A stretch of 33,158 bases of DNA from Thermoleophilia bacterium (GTDB taxonomy: Bacteria > Actinomycetota > Thermoleophilia > Gaiellales > Gaiellaceae), in assembly GCA_025933895.1 (NCBI GenBank), contig JAICZB010000002.1:1-33158 (forward strand). Reading direction: 5' to 3'. The notes beneath the pieces were generated by a model. The model was not told where the DNA came from and ran no database searches. It saw only the letters and a list, made by a program, of their open reading frames with translations. A program made the translations under genes and the position numbers. Below, in pieces: positions 7,763 through 15,537 of the stretch (position 1 is its first letter; the number at the start of each line of letters is the position of its first letter).

Positions 7763-8523
7763 GGCAGCCGCTCCGCCACGAGCGCGAACTTGCGCGCGCG
7801 CCCCGTCGCCAGCCAGTCCCTCCACAGCTCGTGGGCGGCGAGGAGGTCGTCCAGCCGTCGTTGCCCGATCCGCGCCGCGATCTCAGTCGAGTCTGCGGCG
7901 TAGGCGTCCACCAGCGCGGCGGCGACCTCACCGTGCGATTCGCTCCAGTCCTCTTCCCAGCCGACCGAGAGCCCGGCCCTCTCGAGCAGCGCGTGGAGCT
8001 GGTCGAGCGGCGTGAGCCAGACGGTGTCGGCCGCAGGCATGCGCGCCCGCTCAGCCTCGGTCAGCGGCAGGCCTTCTTCCAGCGTGAACGCGAACCGCCC
8101 ACCCGCGTGGAGTGCGCGGGCGACCTCCTCCAGCAGCGCCGCCTTGTCGCGGAAGGCAAGCAACGTCTCGAGCAGGAGCACGACCTCGAATGTGCCGGAG
8201 GGGAGCGGCGGGACGTCCGCGACCTCGAAACGGCAGCGCAGGCCACGGGCGCGCTCTGCGGCAACGGCGACAGCGCTCTCGCTCGAGTCCACGCCGAGAT
8301 AGACGCAGCCGAGCTTCCGCGTGAGGAACCGGCCGGGGCCGGCGACTCCGCAGCACAGATCGAGAACGGATACGCCGGGGGCGATACCTGCCCGCGCCGC
8401 GAGCGCAAGGGCCTCGGACGCGCGGACGAAGCTCTCCTGCTCGACGTACTCGCCGCGGCCGAAGGCCAGCTGCTGGGCCGGCCGCAGGGCTGCGACGAGC
8501 GAGCGGCGATCGTCCCGGCTCAC
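7759..8523 (-). CDS. Class I SAM-dependent methyltransferase
   Basis: A 254-residue methyltransferase with motif I SVLDLCCGVAGPGRFL, acidic strand end YLGVDSSESAVAVA, and FEVVLLLETLLAF at motif II. The glycine-rich loop carries Cys-Cys, as in several sarcosine/dimethylglycine and natural-product methyltransferases; the substrate is unknown. The start is taken as GTG at 8523; an in-frame ATG at 8589 would run into the divergent gene. Only 47 bases separate it from the ATG at 8571 on the other strand, so the two promoters must overlap. Its stop overlaps the start of the phosphatase-like gene. Confidence 0.83.
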   Translation of the reverse strand: MSRDDRRSLVAALRPAQQLAFGRGEYVEQESFVRASEALALAARAGIAPGVSVLDLCCGVAGPGRFLTRKLGCVYLGVDSSESAVAVAAERARGLRCRFEVADVPPLPSGTFEVVLLLETLLAFRDKAALLEEVARALHAGGRFAFTLEEGLPLTEAERARMPAADTVWLTPLDQLHALLERAGLSVGWEEDWSESHGEVAAALVDAYAADSTEIAARIGQRRLDDLLAAHELWRDWLATGRARKFALVAERLP

Positions 8524-8550
8524 GCCCACTCGACAAACCGATGCATTACA

Positions 8551-8564
8551 GGCACCGTAGTGCC
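8551..8564. promoter_or_regulatory. Operator-like inverted repeat between divergent genes
   Basis: GGCAC, four bases, GTGCC. It lies in the very short gap between the methyltransferase start (8523, minus) and the fusion gene start (8571, plus), just before the latter. It could be a regulator-binding site or a small hairpin near the ribosome-binding region. If the fusion gene starts at 8541 it would be coding. Confidence 0.3.
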
Positions 8565-8570
8565 CTTCGG

Positions 8571-10922
8571 ATGGTCGAGCGGGGAGCAAACCTGCGGGTC
8601 GGCCGGAGCCCGCTGTCCGATCTCGGCAACCAGCTCGGCCCGTTGGCCGGGCTCGGCGGCACGCTCGTGCTCCTGGCCGTGCTGGCGCGGACGGTCGGGC
8701 TCGGCGACGGCGGCTGGTTCGTCGGCCTCGTCAGCGGGCTGACGCTGACCGTGACGCTGGCGCGTGCTCTCTGGCGCGATCCGTCGGCGAGGCTCGGCCC
8801 CGCGACCTGGGTGACTCTCCTCCGCGGGACGCTGGCGGTCGGCGTCGCCGCCCTGACGGCAGCCTCGTTCGAGCGGGACGTCGCGGTCGCGACGCTGGTG
8901 ACGCTCGCGTCGGTTGCGCTCGCACTCGACTTCGTCGACGGCTGGATCGCTCGGCGCACGGCGACGGAGTCGGCACTCGGCGCGAAGCTCGACGGCGAGG
9001 TCGACGCGTTCCTGATCCTCGCGCTCAGCGTGGATGTGGCCCCGTCGGCCGGCGCCTGGGTGCTTGCGATCGGCCTGGCGCGCTACGCGTTCCTCGCGGC
9101 GGGATGGGCACGCCCGTGGATGCGGGCGACACTGCCGCGGCGCGACTGGCGCAAGACGGTCACTGCCTCGCAGGGAGTCGCGCTCGTGATCGCGGCTTCC
9201 GGCGTCGTGCCGACGAGCGTGAATCGCATCCTCCTGGCCGTCGCCCTGGCCTTGCTGGCCGAGTCCTTCGGGCGTGACGTCTGGTGGCTGTGGCGGCACC
9301 GGCACGCGACTCCGACTCGCGTCGCCCCGGCACGCGCCCGGAATCGCGTCGTGACGGCCGTGATCACGGTGCTCGCAGCTGCGGTGGTGTGGGCCGCGCT
9401 CGTGGCCCCGATCCGGCCGTGGCAGTTCACCCCCGGCTCCTTCGTACGGCTTCCGCTCGAAGGTCTTGCGGTCGCCGTCCTCGCCGCCGCCCTGCCCGCC
9501 CGTGCAGGACGGGTCGTGGCGTGGGTGATCGGGCCGCTGGTCGGCCTGCTGGTGCTCGTGAAGCTCTTCGATCTCGGCTTCTTCATCTTCTTCGACAGAC
9601 AGTTCAACCCCGTCGAGGACTGGTCGTATCTGTCCATCGGGGTCGGGACGGTGCGCGACACCTTCGGCAACCGGGACGCCGACCTGGCCGTGGCCGGCGC
9701 CGTCGTGTTCGGCATCGCGGCGCTCCTCATCCCGGCGCTTGCGGTCGGCCGAGTGACGCGGACGGCGGCGCGGAACCGCGCACGCTCGCTCGGGGTCCTC
9801 ACGGTCCTCACCGCAGCCTGGGCGGTCTGCTGGGCGTTCGGCGCCCAGGTCTCGGGAGCCGGCATCGCGTCTACGAGCGCCGCACGCTTCGCCGTCGACG
9901 AAGTGAACGCCGTGCAGGCGGACTATCGGTCCGAAGCGCGATTCAAGGTCCTGATCGCCCGCAAGGATCCCTTTGGCAACACGCCCCGGAACCGGCTTCT
10001 CGAGGGCCTGCGTGGCAAGGACGTCCTGCTCGTGTTCGTCGAGAGCTACGGGCAGATGGCGGTGCAGGGAACGTCCTTCTCTCCCGGCGTCGATGCCGTC
10101 GTCGATGCTGGAGACGAACAACTCCAGGCCGACGGCTTCTCCTCCAGGAGCGGCTGGCTCACCTCGTCCACCTACGGCGGAGGCAGCTGGCTCGCGCATG
10201 CCACGCTGCAGTCGGGAGTCTGGGTCGACAGCCCAGGGCGCTTCTCCCAGCTGATCGACAGCAAGCGCCTCACGCTGGCCACCGCGTTCCGGCGCGCCGG
10301 GTGGAGGACGGTGGCCGACGTGCCGGCCACCCACGGCTCCTGGCCGGACGGGCACTCCTTCTACCGCTACGCGAAGATCTGGGATCGCGACAACCTGGGA
10401 TACCACGGCCCGAAATTCGGCTTCTCCCCGATGCCCGACCAGTACGCCCTCCAGGCGCTGCAGAAGCGCGAGCTGAAGCAGCAGCACCGCCGTCCCATCT
10501 TCTCGGAGATCGACCTCACGTCGAGCCACGAGCCGTGGACGCGCATCCCTCCGCTGATCTCCTGGAAGCGCGTCGGCAACGGATCGATCTTCAAGCGGCT
10601 CCCGATCGACGGCGCCGGCTTGACCGACACACAGGAGGGGTACGCGGAGTCGATCAAGTACGCGCTGCGCGCGCTGTACTCGTTCGTCGATCACTACGGC
10701 AACAAGAACACCGTGCTCATCGTGCTCGGCGACCACCAGCCGTCGAGGGTCCTCACGCAGGCGGACCACGTCGTGCCGACCACGATCATCGCCCACGACC
10801 CGAAGGTGATCCGCAGGCTCGCCGGCTGGGGATGGACACCGGGGATGCTGCCCGGCCCGACGGCGCCGACCTGGCTCATGAGCGCCTTCCGGGATCACTT
10901 CTTCAACGCGTTCGACCACTGA
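8571..10922 (+). CDS. CDP-alcohol phosphotransferase / sulfatase-like fusion
   Basis: A 783-residue membrane protein with two catalytic modules. The N-terminal module (about residues 20-250) has the complete CDP-alcohol phosphotransferase signature D-G-x2-A-R-x8-G-x3-D-x3-D near residues 123-145, within multiple membrane helices. Such enzymes transfer a phospho-alcohol from a CDP-activated donor. After further helices (about 260-420), the C-terminal domain (about 480-783) resembles the alkaline-phosphatase/sulfatase fold of lipoteichoic acid synthases: FVESYGQM (metal-binding Glu), SSTYGGGSWLAHATL (candidate nucleophile Thr) and LGDHQP (metal-binding Asp-His). This suggests making and then transferring or cleaving a phospho-alcohol headgroup at the outer membrane face. 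An in-frame ATG at 8541 is the alternative start. It converges on the operon ending at 10942. Confidence 0.85.
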   Translation: MVERGANLRVGRSPLSDLGNQLGPLAGLGGTLVLLAVLARTVGLGDGGWFVGLVSGLTLTVTLARALWRDPSARLGPATWVTLLRGTLAVGVAALTAASFERDVAVATLVTLASVALALDFVDGWIARRTATESALGAKLDGEVDAFLILALSVDVAPSAGAWVLAIGLARYAFLAAGWARPWMRATLPRRDWRKTVTASQGVALVIAASGVVPTSVNRILLAVALALLAESFGRDVWWLWRHRHATPTRVAPARARNRVVTAVITVLAAAVVWAALVAPIRPWQFTPGSFVRLPLEGLAVAVLAAALPARAGRVVAWVIGPLVGLLVLVKLFDLGFFIFFDRQFNPVEDWSYLSIGVGTVRDTFGNRDADLAVAGAVVFGIAALLIPALAVGRVTRTAARNRARSLGVLTVLTAAWAVCWAFGAQVSGAGIASTSAARFAVDEVNAVQADYRSEARFKVLIARKDPFGNTPRNRLLEGLRGKDVLLVFVESYGQMAVQGTSFSPGVDAVVDAGDEQLQADGFSSRSGWLTSSTYGGGSWLAHATLQSGVWVDSPGRFSQLIDSKRLTLATAFRRAGWRTVADVPATHGSWPDGHSFYRYAKIWDRDNLGYHGPKFGFSPMPDQYALQALQKRELKQQHRRPIFSEIDLTSSHEPWTRIPPLISWKRVGNGSIFKRLPIDGAGLTDTQEGYAESIKYALRALYSFVDHYGNKNTVLIVLGDHQPSRVLTQADHVVPTTIIAHDPKVIRRLAGWGWTPGMLPGPTAPTWLMSAFRDHFFNAFDH

Positions 10923-10941
10923 GGGCCGCCGCTCAGCCGTC

Positions 10942-11652
10942 CTACGGCAGCGCGGTCGCGCCGGGCTCCGCCGCAGGGGCGTCGCCCGGGCCGAGCACGT
11001 CGCGGAGGTCTAGCGTGTGCCGTCCCCGCCGGGCCTTCGTCTCCAGATAGCGGCGATTCGCGTCGGAGACGTGGACGCCGGTCGGCACCTGCTCGACCAC
11101 GGTCACGCCGCAGGCGCGGAGCTGCCGGGCCTTGTCCGGGTTGTTGCTGAGCAGGGCGACCCTGTACGCGCCGAGGGCATGCAACATCTGCGCGGCGGCC
11201 AGGTAGCTGCGCTCGTCCTCGCCGTGCCCCAGAGCCAGGTTCGCCTCGTACGTGTCGGCACCGTCGTCCTGGAGCGCGTAGGCCTCGAGCTTCGAGTAGA
11301 GCCCGATGCCGCGTCCCTCCTGCCGTAGGTAGAGGAGATAGCCGCCCGCCTCGGCGATGCGCTCGACGGCCTCCCGCAGCTGCGGCCCGCAGTCGCAGCG
11401 CTCGCTGCCGAACACGTCGCCCGTCAGGCACTCGCTGTGCGGCCGGATCAACGGCAGGCGGCGCCCGTCGGCGGGAAACGGTCCGGCGCGATCGCCGAGC
11501 GCGAAGGCGAGGTGCTCACGGCCGTCGACGAGGCCCTCGAAGGTGAACGCGCGCGCGTCGGCCACGAAGCCGTCGGGGAACCGCAGCGGCAGCTCGACCT
11601 GGGTGCGGATCGTCGCGACCGGGAGCCGGGCGGTCATCGCTGCCTCGCTCAT
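10942..11652 (-). CDS. ribA: GTP cyclohydrolase II homologue
   Basis: A 236-residue GTP cyclohydrolase II without a fused DHBP synthase domain. This family opens the GTP imidazole ring and releases formate and pyrophosphate, giving 2,5-diamino-6-ribosylamino-4(3H)-pyrimidinone 5'-phosphate. The zinc ligands are present as Cys75, Cys86 and Cys88 (ECLTGD...RCDCG), followed by the catalytic-loop motif RQEGRGIG. Tyr125 (KLEAYALQ) aligns with the E. coli Tyr105 whose replacement by Met in a Streptomyces paralogue yields a formylated product, so ordinary chemistry is predicted. It is last in a seven-gene operon and its ATG overlaps the TGA of the RibD-like gene. The absence of other riboflavin genes nearby argues for a pathway-specific copy rather than the housekeeping enzyme. 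Confidence 0.92.
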   Translation of the reverse strand: MSEAAMTARLPVATIRTQVELPLRFPDGFVADARAFTFEGLVDGREHLAFALGDRAGPFPADGRRLPLIRPHSECLTGDVFGSERCDCGPQLREAVERIAEAGGYLLYLRQEGRGIGLYSKLEAYALQDDGADTYEANLALGHGEDERSYLAAAQMLHALGAYRVALLSNNPDKARQLRACGVTVVEQVPTGVHVSDANRRYLETKARRGRHTLDLRDVLGPGDAPAAEPGATALP

Positions 11653-12338
11653 GCGTCACCGAACCGGGACGAGAGCGCATACCGCAGCAGGACGACGTCG
11701 CCGAGCTTCCGGACGTCGACGAGCTCCGCGCGGCGCCCGGGACTCCAGGGGAAGATGCCGTCACGCACGAACCTTGGAGCCTCGGAGTCGCCGACGAAGA
11801 CCGGCGCGACGGTCAGCTGGAGCTCGTCCACGATGTTCTCGGTCAGGAACTGCGTGTGGACCATCGCGCCGCCCTCGACCATGAGCCGCTCGACACCCCG
11901 ATCGGCGAGGTCGGTGCTGAGCGTGCGCATCTCGACGTCCTCGCCGCCGTCCACGACGGTCGCGACCGGCCCCAGCCGCTCCCGCGCGTCTTCCACACGC
12001 GGGCTCGCGCAGTAGACGAGCTTCTCGGCGTCGCCGGCCTTGAAGAAGTGGGCGCGTGCATCGAGCTCCGCGCGCCGGGTCACGGTGACCTTGATGGGCG
12101 ACGCCGGCAGTCCGCGCGCGGCGCGCTCGTCGCGACGGGTCTGCGACCGCACCAGCAGGCGCGGGTTGTCGACGCGCACCGTCTCCGCTCCCACGAGAAT
12201 CGCGTCGCAGGAGGCACGCACGGCATCGACCCGGTCGAAGTCCGCGTCGTTCGAGAGCAGCAGGCGCGAGGCGGCGCTGCCGATGTAGCCGTCGATCGAG
12301 ACGCAGCAGGAGAGCAGCGTGTACGGGCGATCACGCAT
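11649..12338 (-). CDS. RibD C-terminal (DHFR-fold) reductase, no deaminase
   Basis: A 229-residue protein matching the reductase half of RibD. Visible motifs are SCCVSIDGYIG near the N-terminus, ILVGAETVRVDNPRLL (NADPH and substrate region) and RLMVEGGAMVHTQFL. The zinc-dependent deaminase domain of bacterial RibD is absent, as in archaeal and fungal reductases that reduce the ribosyl group before deamination. Next to a GTP cyclohydrolase II it probably reduces the ribosylaminopyrimidine phosphate to the ribityl form, or a related substrate. It overlaps the membrane-protein gene by eight bases and the cyclohydrolase gene by four, implying translational coupling. Confidence 0.87.
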   Translation of the reverse strand: MRDRPYTLLSCCVSIDGYIGSAASRLLLSNDADFDRVDAVRASCDAILVGAETVRVDNPRLLVRSQTRRDERAARGLPASPIKVTVTRRAELDARAHFFKAGDAEKLVYCASPRVEDARERLGPVATVVDGGEDVEMRTLSTDLADRGVERLMVEGGAMVHTQFLTENIVDELQLTVAPVFVGDSEAPRFVRDGIFPWSPGRRAELVDVRKLGDVVLLRYALSSRFGDA

Positions 12339-13290
12339 CCGCCGCTCCTTCCGGCCGGAAGAACGACCCGTGTCGACTCGGCCTCGGCAGGCGCCGGCGG
12401 GGGAGCCGCTCCACGACGAGCACGACGGCGCCGGGCAGGCTCGCCGCGAGCACCAGGACTCCGAACGTGACAGCAGTGGCGGCGCCTGCGGCGGCGCCGA
12501 GCCCGGCCGCGGAGAACACCCACGCGGTCACTCCCTCCCGCGGTCCCCAGCCGCCGATGTTCGGCAGCGCCGTGGCGAGCACTGCGAGCAGGACCAGCGG
12601 CAAGAGGCGAGAGATCGGTGCGGTCACTCCCGCCGCCCTGGCGGCGATCAGGAACGTGACGGCGTGGCCGGCGGCGACCACGACCGAGGTGAGGACGATT
12701 GCGGGCAGCGCTCCCCGGCGCAGTATTCCGTCGCGGATGTCGCTCGCCGCGCCGTTCCGTACACGCGCCCACCGGGAATCCCCACCTCCGAGCCGGCTCG
12801 CGGCCACGACCGCAACGGCGACCACGACCAGTGCGACCGCGACGAACGGCATGGACGAGCGCACGGGGGACGGCAGCGCCAGGAGGACCGCGATCGTCAG
12901 CACCACCTGCACGACCTGGCCGGCGGCGCGCTCCCAGACGACCGCCCTCAGGGCTCTGCCGACGTCGTGTACCTCCCGGCCGTGACTGACCCCGCGGTGG
13001 ACGTCGCCGGCGACGCCGCTCGGGAGCGTCAGGTTGAGGAACACCGCCCGGTAGTAGGCGCCGACCGCAGCGCGGAAGGACAGACGGACACCCAGCCCGC
13101 GGGAGACGACCGCCCACCGCCACGCCGAGCAGACCGTCGTGACGAGCACGACCGCCGCGGCCGCCAGGACGGAGCGCGCGTCGACCGCCTTCAGGCCCGC
13201 GAGGAACGGACCGGTGCCGAGACGCCAGACCACGAGCGCGAGCGCCGCCACCGCGATCGCCGGGCTGACCCACCGACGGATCGCTCTCAT
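12331..13290 (-). CDS. LPG-synthase-type (UPF0104/AglD2) integral membrane protein
   Basis: A 319-residue protein with about eight hydrophobic helices, matching the lysylphosphatidylglycerol synthase transmembrane family. It has the typical N-terminal pattern (an Arg-rich start, then a helix before WRLGTGPFLAGLKAV) and the central TLPSGVAGDVHRGVSHGR segment. It lacks the cytoplasmic aminoacyl-transferase domain of MprF, so it corresponds to the flippase-like portion only. A role moving a lipid-linked or polar product across the membrane is plausible. Position in the operon is between a methyltransferase and the RibD-like reductase; it overlaps both (by 4 and 8 bases). Confidence 0.85.
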   Translation of the reverse strand: MRAIRRWVSPAIAVAALALVVWRLGTGPFLAGLKAVDARSVLAAAAVVLVTTVCSAWRWAVVSRGLGVRLSFRAAVGAYYRAVFLNLTLPSGVAGDVHRGVSHGREVHDVGRALRAVVWERAAGQVVQVVLTIAVLLALPSPVRSSMPFVAVALVVVAVAVVAASRLGGGDSRWARVRNGAASDIRDGILRRGALPAIVLTSVVVAAGHAVTFLIAARAAGVTAPISRLLPLVLLAVLATALPNIGGWGPREGVTAWVFSAAGLGAAAGAATAVTFGVLVLAASLPGAVVLVVERLPRRRLPRPSRHGSFFRPEGAADA

Positions 13291-14108
13291 GGCAGCACCA
13301 GCAGGTCGGCGTGGCCGACGGTGACGGCGAGTACACCGGCCGCCGCCTCTCGCAGACGGCGGCGTCGATAGAGGTCGGCGTCCGGCGCCAGCTCGGGCTC
13401 CTGCTCACAGGCGGCGTCCACCCAGCCGGTCAGCCACTCGACGAGCAGGCCGTTATCCGCTGCACCGAGACGCCACGGGCTCGGCCTGACGACGACCTCG
13501 GCGCCAAGCCGGCGGAAGCCTTCGACTGCGGCTTCGACCGAGCCGGGGCCGAGCAGCCGCCCGCGCGGGGTCAGGCGGCGCTGGTGCGCGTCGAACGCAG
13601 CCGCGATCCGGCCGTCGAGCGGATCGGCCGGGAGCAGCTGGACGCGGCCGACGACGGAGAGAGCGAAGAGCACCGGGCATCCCGCGTCGGCGCAGACGCG
13701 GATCAACCGCGACAGCTCGTCCCACGTCAGCAGGTCGAGCAGGGCCGAGGCGGTGACGAGAGACGCCCCGGCAAAATCGGCGGCATGGAGGCGCGTGACG
13801 TCGGACACGCGGGTCTCGACGGCGACCTCGCCCCCGTCGGCGGCCGGACCGGGCACATCGGCGGCGGCCAGCGCCAGCAGGTCCGTGTCCCGGTCGTGCA
13901 GGACCCAGCGCTGCGGCCCGCTCAACAGCGGCGCGAGCCAACGTCCCATGGCGCCGCTGCCGCAGGCGAGATCGTGGATCAGCCAGCCGCCCTCGGCCGG
14001 AATGCGGCGACGGAGCTGCCCGACGAGCTCGCGAGCACGCGCCGCGGCGTCTGCGGTCTCGCGTAGATCGAGCCAACCGGGGCTGACGCGGATCGCTTCG
14101 GCGGTCAT
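13287..14108 (-). CDS. SAM-dependent methyltransferase
   Basis: A 273-residue protein with a class I SAM-binding motif (LIHDLACGSGAMGRWLAPLL), an acidic strand end (VLHDRDTDLLALA) and SLVTASALLDLLTWDEL around motif II. The ALLDLLT segment recurs in methyltransferases of this cluster type in actinobacteria, as far as I recall. The product methylated is unknown; the neighbours suggest a pterin- or pyrimidine-derived or glycosylated intermediate. ATG at 14108 overlaps the stop of the glycosyltransferase gene (ATGA), and its own stop overlaps the membrane-protein start in the same way. Confidence 0.8.
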   Translation of the reverse strand: MTAEAIRVSPGWLDLRETADAAARARELVGQLRRRIPAEGGWLIHDLACGSGAMGRWLAPLLSGPQRWVLHDRDTDLLALAAADVPGPAADGGEVAVETRVSDVTRLHAADFAGASLVTASALLDLLTWDELSRLIRVCADAGCPVLFALSVVGRVQLLPADPLDGRIAAAFDAHQRRLTPRGRLLGPGSVEAAVEGFRRLGAEVVVRPSPWRLGAADNGLLVEWLTGWVDAACEQEPELAPDADLYRRRRLREAAAGVLAVTVGHADLLVLP

Positions 14109-15139
14109 CCCACCGCCCCCTGAATCGCTTCGGCGACGGCCGAGGTGGTCGTCGACCAGTCCGCAAGCGAGGCGCGCCGCTCGCGCGCCGCCGCGCGCAA
14201 TCGTCGGCGCAGTCCGGCGTCCTCGAGCCAGGCGCGAAGCGCACCGCGGAGCGCCTCCGGGTCGCCGGGAGGGACGAGCAACCCCGGCCGGGTTCCGTCC
14301 GCGCCGTGTCCCAGAGTCTCCGGCACGCCGCCGACCTCGGCGGCGACGACCGGCAGCCCGCGGGCGAGCGCCTCGGCGATGACCATGCCGTACGTCTCCG
14401 CGCGCGACGGGAGGACGAGCACGTCCGCCGCCGCGTAGCTACGGGCGAGCTCGCTTTCCGCCTGCGGCCCCGGAAACCGCACGCGATCGTCGAGCCCGCC
14501 GTCGAGCACGCGGCGCCGCAGGCGTTCCACGAAAGCCGGATCGCGTTCGAGGCTGCCCACGCACTCGCACTGCCAGCGCAGACCGGTGAGGGGCACAAGC
14601 GCGTCGAGAAGGACGTCGTGTCCCTTGCCGGGGATCACCGCGGCGACCGAGAGCAGCGCGCCTGCGGTCTCGGTTCCGGGCGCGAGCTCGGCCGGCTCGA
14701 CGCCGGGCTCGGCGACGTGGACGCGGTCTCCCGGCAGCGAGTAGAGCTCCAGGAGAGTCCGCCGGGCCCAGGCGCTCGTGGTGACGACGGACGAGGCAGC
14801 CCGGAGAACGGCTCCTTCCCGTGCATGGCCGAGCGGCATGTGCACGAGCACGACGAGCCGCAGGCGTTCGGCCTCCGGAGTGAGCGCTTCCGGTGCCGGC
14901 GAAGCGACGAGCCCGTCGAGCAGGACGAGAGCGCCGTCGGGGATCCCGCGCAAAGCGGCCGCGAGGGCGCCGAGCGACTGCTGGTCGGGCGACGGCCACG
15001 AGCCGGGAACCTCGCGGATGTCCACCGTCCAGCCGGTCGCGGCGAGGCCGTCCGCGATCCGCCGGTCGTACGCGTTGCCTCCGCTCGGCCGCGCCGGGTC
15101 GTCGATGCCCGCGGGGACGATGAAGTGGACGGCGCTCAC
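14105..15139 (-). CDS. Family 4 glycosyltransferase (GT-B)
   Basis: A 344-residue retaining glycosyltransferase. The N-terminal Rossmann domain contains GIDDPARPSGGNAYDRRIAD, a glycine-rich acceptor-side loop. The C-terminal donor domain contains SVAAVIPGKGHDVLLDAL and the GT4 E-x7-E motif in SRAETYGMVIAEALARGLPV. It should transfer a sugar from a nucleotide-activated donor. The open frame runs on to 16477, but that part is a shadow of the dehydrogenase gene; the GTG at 15139 overlaps the TGA of the PTPS-like gene (GTGA) and begins the family-like sequence SAVHFIVPAG. A glycosyltransferase beside GTP cyclohydrolase and pterin-synthase homologues suggests a glycosylated product. Confidence 0.9.
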   Translation of the reverse strand: MSAVHFIVPAGIDDPARPSGGNAYDRRIADGLAATGWTVDIREVPGSWPSPDQQSLGALAAALRGIPDGALVLLDGLVASPAPEALTPEAERLRLVVLVHMPLGHAREGAVLRAASSVVTTSAWARRTLLELYSLPGDRVHVAEPGVEPAELAPGTETAGALLSVAAVIPGKGHDVLLDALVPLTGLRWQCECVGSLERDPAFVERLRRRVLDGGLDDRVRFPGPQAESELARSYAAADVLVLPSRAETYGMVIAEALARGLPVVAAEVGGVPETLGHGADGTRPGLLVPPGDPEALRGALRAWLEDAGLRRRLRAAARERRASLADWSTTTSAVAEAIQGAVG

Positions 15140-15534
15140 AACGTTCTCTCGTATGACGCAGAGGCGACGGGCGACTCGTGCAGCGTGACGGCGAGCCCGT
15201 CGAGTCCTCGGGCGGCATCGCCGAGCGCACCGGCACCGGCGCGATCTGCCAAGCGGTCGGCGACGAGGCGGGCGAGCGTCTCCGTCGTCGTGTTCATGCC
15301 GGCGAGTCCCGGCTCGTCGTCGAGGTTCCGGTAGTCGAGCTCCGCCAGGACTGCGCGCAGCTCCTCGGCGGCTCGGCCGATGTCGACGACGACCCCGTCG
15401 GAATCGAGCTCCGCACGCCGGAACGTCGCCTCGACGACGTACGTCGCGCCGTGGAGCCTCTGCGCAGGCCCGAACGTCTCGCCTCGCAAGCTGTGGGCGA
15501 TCATCATGTGATCGCGAACGGTCACGCTGAACAC
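15136..15534 (-). CDS. Divergent 6-pyruvoyl-tetrahydropterin synthase/QueD homologue
   Basis: A 132-residue protein of the PTPS/QueD fold (T-fold), the family that converts dihydroneopterin triphosphate to 6-pyruvoyl or 6-carboxy tetrahydropterin. Kept features are His14 (first zinc ligand, IAHSL), His28 in RLHGATY, Asp67 in LDYRNL, and a Glu near the C-terminus (VTLHES). Several residues usual in active enzymes are changed: the His-Gly-His motif reads His-Gly-Ala (third zinc ligand lost), the catalytic Cys before it is absent, and the His after Asp67 is Tyr68. A different reaction, or a pterin-binding role, is therefore likely. The GTG start is three bases after the dehydrogenase stop; the gene's end overlaps the glycosyltransferase start. 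Confidence 0.82.
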   Translation of the reverse strand: MFSVTVRDHMMIAHSLRGETFGPAQRLHGATYVVEATFRRAELDSDGVVVDIGRAAEELRAVLAELDYRNLDDEPGLAGMNTTTETLARLVADRLADRAGAGALGDAARGLDGLAVTLHESPVASASYERTL

Positions 15535-15537
15535 GCC

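Noticed and set aside
8520..10919. A 799-codon open frame on the minus strand
   Set aside because: It is the antisense shadow of the CDP-alcohol phosphotransferase/sulfatase gene, made possible by very high GC. The plus-strand frame carries the catalytic motifs; the minus one is compositionally biased with no domain.
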